64,000 nt of DNA from Amycolatopsis nalaikhensis (GTDB lineage: Bacteria > Actinomycetota > Actinomycetes > Mycobacteriales > Pseudonocardiaceae): contig NZ_CP127173.1 of assembly GCF_030264295.1 (NCBI RefSeq), forward strand, positions 2,921,501 to 2,985,500. The letters run 5' to 3'. The translations under genes were made by a program, and so were the position numbers. Positions 1-9,718 of the stretch are shown here, piece by piece; positions within the stretch are counted from its first letter, which is position 1, and each line of letters begins with the position of its first letter. A model generated the notes under the pieces. It did not search any database and was not told where the DNA came from. It saw only the letters and a list, made by a program, of their open reading frames with translations.

Positions 1-129
1 TACGGCAAGGCGATCCAGGGCGCGATCCAGAAGCTGATCGACAGCGGCGCGTACAAGAAGATCCTGGACAAGTGGGGCCTGAACGCCGCCGGCGCGGTCA
101 CCAAGTCGGAGATCAACCCGGCTTCCTGA
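1..129 (+). CDS. Polar amino-acid ABC transporter substrate-binding protein, C-terminal fragment
   Basis: The window opens inside this gene; only the last 42 codons are visible, ending in TGA at 127-129. The visible tail (a helix with [10 protein letters not shown], then [10 protein letters not shown]) is the typical end of a periplasmic-type solute-binding protein of the polar amino-acid family, in which a final 'Y..I..KWG' motif closes the second lobe. A permease and an ATPase of the same class follow 17 bp downstream, so this is the binding component of that importer. Substrate cannot be read from the fragment. Identification rests on this tail plus context. Confidence 0.8.
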   Translation, partial: YGKAIQGAIQKLIDSGAYKKILDKWGLNAAGAVTKSEINPAS

Positions 130-146
130 GGCTAAGGACGTAGTTC

Positions 147-1079
147 GTGAGTTCCTCCGAAGCGCCTCCGACCGAGGCGCCGATCGACGCCGAGCGCATC
201 AAGGCCGTCCCGGTGCGCCACTACGGGCGCTGGGTCGCCGGCGTGATCATCCTGTTCCTGGCGTTCATCGTGATCCGCAGCGTGATCACGAACGACGCCC
301 TGCAGTGGCCGGTCGTCGGGGACTACCTCTTCGACGCCCGGGTGCTGCGCGGCCTGCAGAACACCCTGATCCTGACCGTGATCGCGATGCTGATCGGCAT
401 CGTCGGCGGGATCCTGCTGGCCGTGATGCGGCTGTCGCCCAACCCGCTGACCTCGGGCGCGGCGGCCATCTACATCTGGCTGTTCCGCGGCACGCCGCTG
501 ATCACGCAGCTGGTGATCTGGAACTTCCTGGCGCTGGCCTACCCGCGCCTCGGCCTGGGCATCCCGTTCGGGCCGGAGTTCGTCAGCTGGGACACCAACC
601 AGCTGATCACGCAGTTCACCGCGTCGCTGCTGGGCCTCGGCCTCAACGAAGCCGCGTACATGGCCGAGATCGTCCGGGGTGGCATCCAGTCGGTCGACTC
701 CGGCCAGCTGGAGGCGGCGAGCGCGCTCGGCATGAGCCGGACGAAGACCCTGCGGCGGATCATCCTGCCGCAGGCGATGCGGGTGATCATCCCGCCGACC
801 GGCAACGAGACCATCTCCATGCTGAAGACGACGTCGCTGGTCGTGGCCATCGGGTACTACGAGCTGATGGTCGCCGTGCAGACCATCTACGCGCAGAACT
901 ACAAGACCGTGCCGCTGCTCATCACGGCCGCGGCCTGGTACCTGTTCATGACCTCGGTGCTGACCCTGGTCCAGATCCAGATCGAGAAGCGCTTCTCGCG
1001 CGGGACGTCGCGGGACGTGGTCCAGCGGCAGGGCTGGGCGTCGCGGATGTTCAGCCGGGGTGGAGGGAACGTCACATGA
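147..1079 (+). CDS. Polar amino-acid ABC transporter permease (HisM/GlnP type)
   Basis: A 310-residue inner-membrane protein. A cytoplasmic N-terminus of about 30 residues is followed by several hydrophobic segments and the EAA loop characteristic of importer permeases ([17 protein letters not shown], roughly residues 191-207), which contacts the ATPase. The '[11 protein letters not shown]' and '[12 protein letters not shown]' blocks are typical of the His/Glu/Gln permease family. The GTG start at 147 lies 17 bp after the binding protein, and the stop overlaps the ATPase start as ATGA, so the three genes form one operon. Only one permease gene is visible; it may act as a homodimer. Confidence 0.92.
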   Translation: MSSSEAPPTEAPIDAERIKAVPVRHYGRWVAGVIILFLAFIVIRSVITNDALQWPVVGDYLFDARVLRGLQNTLILTVIAMLIGIVGGILLAVMRLSPNPLTSGAAAIYIWLFRGTPLITQLVIWNFLALAYPRLGLGIPFGPEFVSWDTNQLITQFTASLLGLGLNEAAYMAEIVRGGIQSVDSGQLEAASALGMSRTKTLRRIILPQAMRVIIPPTGNETISMLKTTSLVVAIGYYELMVAVQTIYAQNYKTVPLLITAAAWYLFMTSVLTLVQIQIEKRFSRGTSRDVVQRQGWASRMFSRGGGNVT

Positions 1080-1849
1080 CCCCCGTGGTGTCCGCGCAGA
1101 AGATCTGCAAGAGCTTCGGCAGCGTCGACGTCCTCAAGGGCATCGACCTCGAGGTGCACGAGCGGGAGGTGCTCTGCCTGATCGGGCCGTCCGGCTCGGG
1201 CAAGTCGACCCTCCTGCGCTGCATCAACCACCTCGAGAAGATCGACGCCGGCCGGCTCTACGTCGACGGCGTGCTCGTCGGCTACAAGGAGCGCGGCGAC
1301 AAGCTGCACGAGCTGCGCGAGAAGGAGGTCGCGTTCCAGCGCAAGGACATCGGCATGGTGTTCCAGCGGTTCAACCTGTTCCCGCACATGACCGCGCTGG
1401 AAAACGTGATGGAGGCGCCGATCCAGGTCCGCCGCGAGCCGAAGGCCCAGGTGCGCCAGCGCGCGCTCGAGCTGCTGGACCGCGTCGGCCTCGGCGACAA
1501 GGCGAAGAACTACCCGGCGCAGCTGTCCGGCGGGCAGCAGCAGCGCGTCGCCATCGCGCGGGCGCTGGCGATGAAACCGAAGCTGATGCTGTTCGACGAG
1601 CCGACGTCCGCGCTGGACCCGGAGCTCGTCGGCGACGTGCTGGGCGTGATGAAGCAGCTCGCGAAGGACGGCATGACGATGGTCGTCGTCACGCACGAGA
1701 TGCAGTTCGCGCGCGAAGTGGCGGACAAGGTCCTGTTCATGGACGGCGGCGTCGTCGTCGAAGAAGGGCCGCCCGACCAGGTCATCGGGAATCCGCGGGA
1801 AGACCGCACGAAATCGTTCCTCGCCCGGGTTCTCAACCCGAACGCCTGA
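1076..1849 (+). CDS. Polar amino-acid ABC transporter ATP-binding protein
   Basis: A 257-residue cytoplasmic ATPase that powers the importer encoded just upstream. Visible motifs are Walker [10 protein letters not shown] (37-45), the Q-loop in MVFQRF (Q97), signature LSGGQQQRV (150-158), Walker B LMLFDEP (170-176) with the D-loop SALDP, and the H-loop THE near 207. Length and motifs match the GlnQ/HisP group. The ATG at 1076 overlaps the permease TGA as ATGA, which favours it over longer in-frame starts inside the permease gene. A short insertion around residues 69-85 ([15 protein letters not shown]) is typical of the actinobacterial subgroup. Confidence 0.93.
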   Translation: MTPVVSAQKICKSFGSVDVLKGIDLEVHEREVLCLIGPSGSGKSTLLRCINHLEKIDAGRLYVDGVLVGYKERGDKLHELREKEVAFQRKDIGMVFQRFNLFPHMTALENVMEAPIQVRREPKAQVRQRALELLDRVGLGDKAKNYPAQLSGGQQQRVAIARALAMKPKLMLFDEPTSALDPELVGDVLGVMKQLAKDGMTMVVVTHEMQFAREVADKVLFMDGGVVVEEGPPDQVIGNPREDRTKSFLARVLNPNA

Positions 1850-1901
1850 CGAAATCCGTTCGCGTTCGCTAGTTTGAAGGAGGGAGAGGGAGGGGCAGTC
1901 C

Positions 1902-4205
1902 GTGACGACCGAAAGCGCGCTGCCACCCCTCGACCCCTTCGCGGGCATCCCCGACCGCCACTACGAAGTCAAGGCGTCCGACCTGCTGAAACCCGGCGAC
2001 GGCGGATTGCTGCGCTGGCGCCGGCAGGCCACGAACGCCCCGATCGTCTACGTCGAGGACGCCTACATCACCGGGACGCTGGACCTGCGGGCCGCGGACC
2101 TCAAGTACCTCTTCCGGTTCGAGCGGTGCCGGTTCGAGCAGCCGCCGGACGTGCGCGAGGCGAACCTGCTGGGGCTCGTCTTCCGCAAGTGCTGGCTGCC
2201 CGGGCTCAAGGCCCGCAACATGCGCAGCCGCAACGACGTCCGGCTGATCCGCAGCGTCGTCCAGGTCGACGGCGCCGACCGCGAGATCGAGGAGACGACC
2301 GTCCAGCGCGGCGACGACCGCGAACGCGGGATGCCGAACGCCGCGGTCAACCTGACCGACGCGGTGATCGAGGGATCGATGGTGCTCACGCGCACGGTGA
2401 TCTCGCACCCGCACGGCAAGGCGATCCAGGCGGACCGGCTCGTGCTGACCGGCGCGTTGCTGGCGTACCGGATGGTCGCGAACGGCGAAGTCCGGCTGCC
2501 CGGGCTGCGGACCGGCGGTAACGTCAACTTCTCCGGCGCCACGCTGAACAACCCGGACGGCTTCGCGCTGAACGGCAACGGCCTGCACATCGGCGGCAGC
2601 CTGCTCTGCGAAGTCGACAACTACGGCCCGGCCAGCCAGCGCAAACGCTTCTCCGCCACCGGGATCATGTACCTGCCGAGTGCGTCGGTGGACAGCGACA
2701 TCAGCCTTCGCGAGGCGAAGCTGACGGTCTCGCAGCAGGGTCCGATCGCGATCGACGCGTGGAAGTCGAACGACCCGTACATCGACCCGCGGCCCGCGCT
2801 GGTCGCCGACCGGATGCGCGTCGACGGGAACGTCGAGCTGTCCGACGGCCTCCAGGCGCTGGGCACGTTGCGCATGGTCAACGCGCGAATCGGCGGCTCA
2901 CTGCGCTTGGCCGGCGCGGAGTTGCGGGTCGAGCGTGGCAAGTCCCAGCCGTACTACGACCGCGCGCTGCACCTGGACGGAACCGAGGTGGGCGGCGACA
3001 TCGAGGCGACGAGCCTGCGCGTCCCGGCGGGCCAGCTGCGCCTGGCGGATGTGACGGTGGGCGGCAACTTCCTGGCGTGGAACTCGATGTTCCGCCACCC
3101 CGGCCGCGACGTGTTCTCGGCGCGGCGGTCGAAGATCGCGGGCAACTTCCAGCTGACGGACGCGACGATCCACGGCACGCTGCGCCTGCAGGGCGTGGAG
3201 GTCGGCGGCAGCATCAACCTGGCCGGAACGCGCCTCACGGACCCGGGCCGCCGCACGACGAGCAGTTTTTCGCTCGACGTCCGCACGGGCCGGGTCGGCC
3301 GGGACTTGACGTTGCGCGACAACAACGGCCGCCCGTTCGTCGCGGAGGGCGGCGTCAACCTCGACGGCGCTCAGGTCGCCCGGCGCGTGGACCTGCGTGG
3401 GTCGCAGCTGGGCTCGTTGCCCCCGTTCGTGGTGGCGCTCGACGCGGGCGACGTCGCGGCGGACGAGTTCACGCTGACACCGAGCGTCCCCCCGGCGGGC
3501 CGCGTGGTGCTGCGCCGGGCGCACTGCGGAACGCTGACCGACAACGAAGCGTTCTGGGCGGCGTCCGAAGGCATCGAGCTGGAGGACTTCCGCTACGACG
3601 CACTGGGCAAGGGCATCCCCCTCGACGACGACAAAGCGCTGGATCATCGAATAGAACTGCTGCGCAAGGCGATGCGCGGCTACCGGCCAGGCCCGTACGA
3701 CCAGCTGGCGCACATGCTGCGCGCGGCGGGAAACGAAGAGCACGCGTCGACGGTGGCGTTGCGCAAACAGCAGTTCCGCTACGAGGCGCTGGCCCGCGGG
3801 TTCAAGTTCTTCGGCCCCGGAGTGCGGCTGTGGAGCTGGCTGCAGCGGTCGATGGTCGGCTACGGGTACCGCCCGGTGCGAGCGTTGGGCTGGCTGTTCA
3901 CGCTGCTGGTGCTGGGCAGCCTGTGGTTCGGCCTGGGCTCGGACGACTGCGTCAACGACAAGACGGGCCGCTACATCGCGAGCGGGCCGAGGTGCGTGGT
4001 GAACCAGCAGGACACGGGGCTGCAGTGGAACCCGGTGATCTACACGGCGGACCTGCTGGTCCCGATCGTCGACTTCGGCAACAAGTCGCGCTGGTACATG
4101 CATGGCCCGGACAACTGGGTAGCGGCGGGCTTCACGGCATCGGGCTGGATCCTGGCGACAACGGTGGCGGCGGGCGTCAGCCGCATGCTGCGGCGGGAGA
4201 GCTAA
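1902..4205 (+). CDS. Large beta-helical repeat protein with C-terminal membrane domain
   Basis: A 767-residue protein of unknown function. Residues from about 60 to 560 are built of degenerate beta-strand repeats with recurring patterns such as 'GGNVNFSGATL', 'IGGSLRLAGAEL' and 'GGSINLAGTRL', the style of right-handed beta-helix or pentapeptide-like folds. A short helical stretch follows (about 575-640). Two hydrophobic segments (about 656-676 and 735-758) flank a loop 'YTADLLVPIVDFGNKSRW', a conserved-looking pattern also seen in other repeat proteins with this tail. No signal peptide is seen, so the helix probably faces the cytoplasm. The GTG at 1902 has a GGGAGGGG-type ribosome site upstream. 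It stands alone, 52 bp after the ABC operon. Confidence 0.75.
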   Translation: MTTESALPPLDPFAGIPDRHYEVKASDLLKPGDGGLLRWRRQATNAPIVYVEDAYITGTLDLRAADLKYLFRFERCRFEQPPDVREANLLGLVFRKCWLPGLKARNMRSRNDVRLIRSVVQVDGADREIEETTVQRGDDRERGMPNAAVNLTDAVIEGSMVLTRTVISHPHGKAIQADRLVLTGALLAYRMVANGEVRLPGLRTGGNVNFSGATLNNPDGFALNGNGLHIGGSLLCEVDNYGPASQRKRFSATGIMYLPSASVDSDISLREAKLTVSQQGPIAIDAWKSNDPYIDPRPALVADRMRVDGNVELSDGLQALGTLRMVNARIGGSLRLAGAELRVERGKSQPYYDRALHLDGTEVGGDIEATSLRVPAGQLRLADVTVGGNFLAWNSMFRHPGRDVFSARRSKIAGNFQLTDATIHGTLRLQGVEVGGSINLAGTRLTDPGRRTTSSFSLDVRTGRVGRDLTLRDNNGRPFVAEGGVNLDGAQVARRVDLRGSQLGSLPPFVVALDAGDVAADEFTLTPSVPPAGRVVLRRAHCGTLTDNEAFWAASEGIELEDFRYDALGKGIPLDDDKALDHRIELLRKAMRGYRPGPYDQLAHMLRAAGNEEHASTVALRKQQFRYEALARGFKFFGPGVRLWSWLQRSMVGYGYRPVRALGWLFTLLVLGSLWFGLGSDDCVNDKTGRYIASGPRCVVNQQDTGLQWNPVIYTADLLVPIVDFGNKSRWYMHGPDNWVAAGFTASGWILATTVAAGVSRMLRRES

Positions 4206-4379
4206 GGACTTATCGCGCTTTCTAGCGCTGATGCAATACAGCCCCAGATCCGCCTATTGCCCCGGCCGGACTCCCCAGCCAGCCCCCTCCCTTCCCGGGG
4301 GGCGTCCCCAGTCCAGTCTATCGGCGGCAGGCGACGAAGCCGGCCCTGAAGGCCGCGCGGGGTCGACTTGTCCACATCA

Positions 4380-4750
4380 CCCGAAAGGCGTCCACAGGCC
4401 GGGTCGGCGGGGCGTCCGGGCCCGCCGTCGGCGCGAAGTTCAAAGGCCGCAACCGGCGGGGCTTCCGGCGCTGGAGCACCCTCTCCACGATCACCGACGC
4501 CGAGCCCGGGCGGCGGTTCGGCTTCGAGGTGACCTCGGTGGCGGGCCTGCCCGTCTCGCGCTGGCAGTACGACTTCGAGCCCGCCGGGGACGGCTGCGTC
4601 GTCGTCGAAAGCATGTGGGAACGGCGGCCCGCGTGGTTCCGGGTGCCGACCTCGACCGTCACCGGGGTCTGGAACCGCGACGAGGCCAACGCCGCCAACA
4701 TCGCGACCACCCTCGCCCGGCTGAAGCGGGCCGTCGAAGCTAGTCGATGA
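4380..4750 (+). pseudogene. SRPBCC (polyketide cyclase/START-like) gene remnant, N-terminus missing
   Basis: The frame ending in TGA at 4748-4750 reads 'GGASGPAVGAKFKGRNRRG', then 'WSTLSTITDAEPGRRFGFEV', and ends in a long helix: the middle and C-terminal parts of an SRPBCC hydrophobic-ligand-binding domain. Intact members are about 145-155 residues and start with a helix and 'W..V.D...W..W', about 40 residues that I cannot find here in any frame. The first in-frame ATG (4529) falls inside the beta-sheet and would give only 73 residues. The preceding stretch (4206-4379) shows no gene. The call is a decayed or truncated gene; a non-canonical upstream start is less likely. Confidence 0.55.
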
Positions 4751-5315
4751 AGCGGGACCAGAACGGGATGTAGCGCGGCCCGTCCGGCGGGGCCGTGCTG
4801 ATGCCGCCCGTCGCGAACTCGCGGTTCAGGTAATCGCGCAGGTCACAGCCGTACACGATGATGTCCGTCTGGTACACCGACAGCACGGGGTAGCCCGCCG
4901 TGCCCGGGAGGCCCGGCAGGTAGCGGTGGCCGCACACCGGCACCAGTTGCGGCACGTCGGCCAGCCGCCGGCGCGCCTCGCGCACCGCGTCCTCCGGGCC
5001 GACCGGCCGCGTGCCCCAGTCGGGCAGCCAGAAACCGTTGTGCTCGATGTCGTACAGCACCCCGTCGACCGGCCATGCCAAACGTTTGCGCAGCTGCTCG
5101 GAGTTGCCGCAGCGCCAGTCCGGCCAGCGGTCGCCGATGGGCACGCCGGCGGCCAGGAACGTCCGGTGGTCCGCGGCGAAGCGGAACCCGAACCGGCGCT
5201 CGACGTCGTCGAGCTCGGCTTCGCTCAACCCGGGACGCACGGGTTCCCGGAGGTTCTCCTGCAGGTGCCGCGCCTCCTCCAAGGTGAGGGCGCCGGCCGG
5301 CTGGACGGGGGTCAT
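4740..5315 (-). CDS. SMI1/KNR4 (SUKH)-like protein
   Basis: A 191-residue soluble protein. The pattern 'GLSEAELDDVERRFGFRFAADHRTFLAAGVPIGDRWPDW' (about residues 29-67) is the SUKH-family N-terminal helix-strand unit ('E..E..FG..LP.D...FL'). The following 'VDGVLYDIEHNGFWLPDWG' and a C-terminal 'YPVLSVYQTDIIVYGCDLRDYL' are the usual later elements. SUKH proteins include toxin-immunity proteins, but no polymorphic toxin is next to this gene, so a housekeeping or orphan role is equally possible. It converges on the SRPBCC remnant with an 11-bp overlap. Confidence 0.7.
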   Translation of the reverse strand: MTPVQPAGALTLEEARHLQENLREPVRPGLSEAELDDVERRFGFRFAADHRTFLAAGVPIGDRWPDWRCGNSEQLRKRLAWPVDGVLYDIEHNGFWLPDWGTRPVGPEDAVREARRRLADVPQLVPVCGHRYLPGLPGTAGYPVLSVYQTDIIVYGCDLRDYLNREFATGGISTAPPDGPRYIPFWSRFID

Positions 5316-5452
5316 GACCCGAGCCTAAGCGGCGGCTCACCCGCCCGCGCGTCCTTTTTCGTGCCGACCTGGGGGACCCCCGCGGGGTGAGTTTGTTCTC
5401 TCATCGGCTGAGCCGTGGAACACAGCGTGATCGCGTGTAGTTCACTCTTGCC

Positions 5453-7297
5453 GTGACTTCCCCACGACCGCAGAGCCGCGTGCGCGCCCCCGAGCTGCGC
5501 GGCGACGTCTGGCTGAACACCGGCGGCCGCCCGCTCACCCTCGCCGAGCTGCGGGGGCGGATCGTCCTGCTGGACTTCTGGACCAGCGGCTGCATCAACT
5601 GCCTCCACGTCCTCGACGAGCTGCGCCCGCTGGAAGCCGAGTTCGCGGACGTGCTGGTCACGATCGGCGTCCACTCGCCGAAGTTTCTGCACGAGGGCGA
5701 GCGCGCGTCCATCGAGGCCGCGGTGCGCCGGTACGAGGTGCACCACCCGGTGGTCAACGACCCGAAGATGGAGCTGTGGTCGCAGTACGCCGTGCGCGCG
5801 TGGCCGACGCTCGTGGTCGTCGACCCCGAGGGCTACGTCGTGCACGTCGCCGCAGGCGAAGGGCACGAAGAGGCGCTTCGCCGCGTCATCGCCGACCTCG
5901 TCACGAAGCACGAAGCGAAGGGGACGCTCCGCCGCGGCGGCAGCCCGTACGTGCCGGTCGAGGAGCAGCAGAGCGAGCTGCGCTTCCCGAGCAAGGCCGT
6001 CGCCACCGCCGAGGGACGCATCCTCGTCGCCGACACCGGGCACCACGCGATCGTCGAGTTCGCCTCGGACGGTGAAACGGTCATCCGCCGCTTCGGCAGC
6101 GGCGAGCGCGGCGGTCAGGACGGGCCTTTCGACGTCGCGACCTTCGCCGAGCCGTCGGGCATCGCGCTGTTGCCGTACGACGTCGCCGAGCGCGCCGGCT
6201 ACCACGCCGTCGTCGCCGACACCGCCGGCCACCGGCTGCGCGGCCTCGACCTCATCACCGGCGACGTGACCACCGTCGCGGGCACCGGCGCGCAGTGGCG
6301 CAGCGGCCCGGACTCCGGCAAGGGCGTCGAGGTCGACCTGACGAGCCCGTGGGACGTCGCCTGGTACGGCCCGGCCGGCGGGATCGTCGTCGCGATGGCG
6401 GGCAACCACACGCTGAGCGTGTTCGACCCGGTGTCCGGCACCATCCGCTGCTTCGCCGGGACGACCGTCGAAGGCCTCCGGGACGGCGACGTCACCGAAG
6501 CGTTCTTCGCGCAGACGTCCGGCCTCGCCGTGGACGGCGACAAGCTGTGGCTCGCCGACGCGGAGACGTCGGCGCTGCGCTGGATCGAGCCCGACGGCGA
6601 GTCGTTCACCGTCCACACGGCGATCGGCGTCGACCTCTTTTCCTTCGGCCACACCGACGGCCCGGCCGACGAGGCGCTGCTGCAGCACCCGCTCGGCCTG
6701 GCCGTGCTGCCGGGCGACAAGATCGCGATCGCGGACACCTACAACGGCGCCGTCCGCCGTTTCGACGTCTTCACCCGCGAAGTGACGACGATCGCGACGG
6801 GCCTCGCCGAACCGCAGGGGCTGCTGCTGCACGAGGGCGACCTGCTGGTCGTCGAGTCGGCGGGCAACCGGGTCGGCCCGCTGCCGTCGGCCGAGCCGGA
6901 GGTCGTCACCGGCGACGCGCACGCGGTCCGCCGCCCGCCGACCGTGCTGGCGCCGGGCGAGATCGACTTTTCCGTGGTGTTCACGGCGCCGCCGGGCGAG
7001 AAGCTGGACGACCGGTTCGGCCCGTCGACGCGGCTGGAGATCAGCGCGTCGCCGCCGTCGCTGCTGGTCGACGGCGTCGGCACCGGCACGGACCTGAAGC
7101 GCAAGATCCGCCTCGCGCCGGGCGTGACGGAAGGTGTGCTGCAGGTCGTGGCCCAGGCCGCGAGCTGCGACGACGGCGGCGAGCACCCGGCGTGCCGGAT
7201 CACCCGCCAGGACTGGGGCGTCCCGGTGCGGCTCGAGCCGGGCGGGGCGCGGGAGCTGAGCCTGGTCATGGCGGGTGCGCCGCGGACCGACGGGTAA
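5453..7297 (+). CDS. NHLRC2-like protein: thioredoxin-like domain plus NHL beta-propeller
   Basis: A 614-residue protein with the architecture of NHL-repeat-containing protein 2. Residues 1-150 form a thioredoxin/TlpA-like domain with the active-site-like motif WTSGCINC (cysteines at 47 and 50). Residues about 165-480 contain repeated beta-propeller blades ('ILVADTGHHAIVEF', 'KIAIADTYNGAVRRFD'). A beta-rich C-terminal domain ends the protein. There is no signal peptide. The family's bacterial role is not settled; redox activity is inferred from the CxxC. The GTG at 5453 is chosen because the domain begins soon after. The GroES-like gene starts one base past its stop, so the two are probably co-transcribed. 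Confidence 0.85.
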   Translation: MTSPRPQSRVRAPELRGDVWLNTGGRPLTLAELRGRIVLLDFWTSGCINCLHVLDELRPLEAEFADVLVTIGVHSPKFLHEGERASIEAAVRRYEVHHPVVNDPKMELWSQYAVRAWPTLVVVDPEGYVVHVAAGEGHEEALRRVIADLVTKHEAKGTLRRGGSPYVPVEEQQSELRFPSKAVATAEGRILVADTGHHAIVEFASDGETVIRRFGSGERGGQDGPFDVATFAEPSGIALLPYDVAERAGYHAVVADTAGHRLRGLDLITGDVTTVAGTGAQWRSGPDSGKGVEVDLTSPWDVAWYGPAGGIVVAMAGNHTLSVFDPVSGTIRCFAGTTVEGLRDGDVTEAFFAQTSGLAVDGDKLWLADAETSALRWIEPDGESFTVHTAIGVDLFSFGHTDGPADEALLQHPLGLAVLPGDKIAIADTYNGAVRRFDVFTREVTTIATGLAEPQGLLLHEGDLLVVESAGNRVGPLPSAEPEVVTGDAHAVRRPPTVLAPGEIDFSVVFTAPPGEKLDDRFGPSTRLEISASPPSLLVDGVGTGTDLKRKIRLAPGVTEGVLQVVAQAASCDDGGEHPACRITRQDWGVPVRLEPGGARELSLVMAGAPRTDG

Positions 7298-7298
7298 C

Positions 7299-7631
7299 AT
7301 GCACGCCGTGTCTGACGGGCCGAAACTCGAGATCCAGATGCTGCACGACCGGGTGCTCGTGCGGCTGTCCCCGGAAGAGGGCGAGCGCCGCAGCAGCGGC
7401 GGCATCGTGATCCCCGCGACGGCGCAGGTCGCGCGCAGGCTCGCCTGGGGTGATGTACTGGGCGTCGGCAACAGCGTGCGCAACGTCAAGACGGGCGACC
7501 GTGTGCTCTTCAACCCGGAGGACCAGCTCGAGGTCGAGATCCAGGGCGAGGGGCACCTGGTGATGCGCGAGCGCGACATCCACGCGGTGGCAACGGAGCG
7601 CACGGAGCACGGAACGGGGCTCTACCTGTAG
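7299..7631 (+). CDS. GroES-like co-chaperonin family protein
   Basis: A 110-residue GroES-fold protein. It shows 'QMLHDRVLVRL...GERRSSGGIVIPATAQ', then 'GDVLGVGNSVRNVKTGDRVLFNPEDQLEVEI' and 'HLVMRERDIHAV', corresponding to the start, dome and closing strands of GroES. It differs from the principal GroES in that there is no groEL beside it and the mobile loop (SSGGIVIPA) is divergent. Conserved stand-alone genes of this type occur in actinomycetes; whether they bind GroEL is not known to me. ATG 7299 is used; GTG 7308 is a close alternative. The VanW-family gene starts 21 bp downstream. Confidence 0.8.
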   Translation: MHAVSDGPKLEIQMLHDRVLVRLSPEEGERRSSGGIVIPATAQVARRLAWGDVLGVGNSVRNVKTGDRVLFNPEDQLEVEIQGEGHLVMRERDIHAVATERTEHGTGLYL

Positions 7632-7652
7632 AGAACCCGCGGAGGACGGCGC

Positions 7653-9714
7653 GTGGCAGACGACAAGGCGGACGAGCCCGCCGACCGGCGCGACCTCGCC
7701 GCCGAGCCGCCGGTCGGGTTTGATGCCGAAGCGCCGGAGGAGTCCGCGGCCGAGCCTGCAGACCCGGCGCAGGAGCCGCAGCCCGGCGTGCCGCTCGCGC
7801 CCGCGGATGGCGCGGCGGCCGAGGAGCCGCCTGCTGCGGCCGAGTCCGCAATCGACCCCGAGCCGCCGCTCTGGCCCGCCGCCGATCCTGAACCGCCGCC
7901 CGCGCCCGCCGACTCCGCTCCCACCGATCTCTTCGCCGATGACCTCCTCGGTGAGCTGCTCGAAACTCCCGCTCCGCCCCCGGCGCCGGAAACGCCCGCC
8001 AAGCGCATGCGCCGGGGTGTCGCGCGCACCATGATGGCCATCGGCATCGCGCTCGGGCTCTTCGTCATCCTCTACGCCATCGACCTCATCGCCAGCGCCG
8101 GGGATGTTCCGCGCGGGGTGACCGTCGCCGGTGTCGAGGTCGGTGGCCTCACCCATGCCGAGGCCGAAGCCAAGCTGCGGCACGAACTCGAACCCCGGCT
8201 CACCCGGCCCGTCGTCGTCCACGGCGGTGATGTCCAAGCCCAGCTCGTCCCGGCGCGCTCCGGGCTCGGGCTCGACTGGCCCGGCACCCTCGGCCTCGCC
8301 GGGCACCAGCCGCTCAGTCCGATCACGCGGATCATGTCCTTCTTCACCAGCCGCGAAGTCGGCGTCGCCACGCGGACCGACACCCAGCAGGTCTCCCAGG
8401 CCCTGCGTGAGCTGGCCGCGGGCAAGCTCGACCACCCGGCCACCGAAGGCGCGGTCGGCTTCGTGCCCGTCGCGGGCAGCGACGGCGGTGTCACCCCCTA
8501 CCCCGTCCTGCCCCGCCAAGGCCAGCAGCTCACCGACGTCGACGCGGCCGTCCACGCCGTCACCGACCACTGGCTGGACCCCGGCGGCGTCAAGCTCGCC
8601 ATGGCCATCACGCCCGTGAAAGCCACCGCCGCCGGGGTGCAGGCCGCGCTTCAGCAGATCGTCGCGCCCGCCGTCGCCAAGCCCGTTCTGGTGCACGGAC
8701 AGGGCAAGGACGTTCCGCTCAAGCCCGTCGCCATCGCCGCCTCGTTCCAGTTCGCCGCCGTCGAAGGCGGGGCCGTCGAGGTCCGGATCGACCAAGGCAA
8801 GCTGCAGGCCGCGCTCAAGGACGAGCTCGCCAGCACCGAGACCGACGGCAAGGACGCCCAAGTCGTCTTCACCGGCGACCAGCCCGCCGTCCAACCCTCC
8901 GAAGACGCCAGGAAGGTCGACTGGGAGAAGACCTTCCTGCCGCTCATCGACGTCCTCAAGAAGACCGACGGCCGCGACCTGCCCGTCGTCTACAACGCCT
9001 CGAAGCCCGCCGTGACGACCGAAGCCGCCGGGGCGCTCGGCATCAAGGAGGTCGTCGGCGAGTTCACCACCGGGGGCCTCGCCGGACCGGCCGCGACGAA
9101 CAACCGGACGCTCGCCGACCGCGTCTCGGGCACCATCGTCAAACCCGGCGAGACCTTCAGCCTCGGCGGCCGCTCCGGCCCGCGCACGACCGACAACGGC
9201 TACGTGCCCGCCCCGGTCGACGAAGACGGCACCGGCGCCACCGTGGTCGGCGGCGGCGTCTCGCAGCTCGCGTCCACTTTGTACAACGCGGGCTACCTCG
9301 CCGGCCTCACCGACGGCGGCCACCTCGAGCACGACCACTACCTCGACCGCTACCCCGCCGGCCGCGACGCCAAGGCCGTCAACGCCGACGGCAGCCCCGT
9401 CGAAGCTGAAGCTGACCAACGACTCGCCGACCGGGATCGCCATCCAGGCCACCGTTTCCGGTGACTCCGTCACCGTGCGGATCTGGGGCACCCGCCACTA
9501 CCGCGTCGAGGGCCAGACCAGCGCCCAAACCCCCGGCGCCGCCCCGCCGGTCCAGTTCGGGTCCGGTGGCTCCGGGCCGTGCCAGCCGTCGATCGGGTCA
9601 CCCGGCTTCAGCGTGACCGACACTCGCGTCCTCTACGACGTCGCGAGCGGCGCCGAGGTGCGCCGGACATCGCACACCGCGACGTACGGGCCTCGCCCGA
9701 CCATCCTGTGTTGA
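7653..9714 (+). pseudogene. VanW-family cell-wall protein with a frame break near the C-terminus
   Basis: Reading one corrected frame shift gives about 686 residues: a Pro/Glu/Ala-rich N-terminus (1-115), one transmembrane segment (about 129-150, 'MMAIGIALGLFVILYAIDLI'), two peptidoglycan-binding-4-like repeats, and a C-terminal VanW domain ('GETFSLGGRSGPRT', 'VVGGGVSQLASTLYNAGYLAGL'). As written, the frame runs to a stop at 9464 with an unrelated tail after 'NADGSPVE' (about 9405). The expected continuation 'KLTNDSPTGIAIQATVSGDSV' is in the +1 frame and ends at 9714, so one extra base lies near 9405-9412. Family role: cell-envelope or glycopeptide-associated, function unproven. GTG 7653 has GGAGG upstream. 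Sequence error and real mutation cannot be separated here. Confidence 0.8.
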
Positions 9715-9718
9715 GTTG

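Noticed and set aside
305-1075. In-frame N-terminal extension of the ABC ATPase
   Set aside because: The extension overlaps the permease in another frame and has no family match; the ATGA overlap at 1076 marks the true start.
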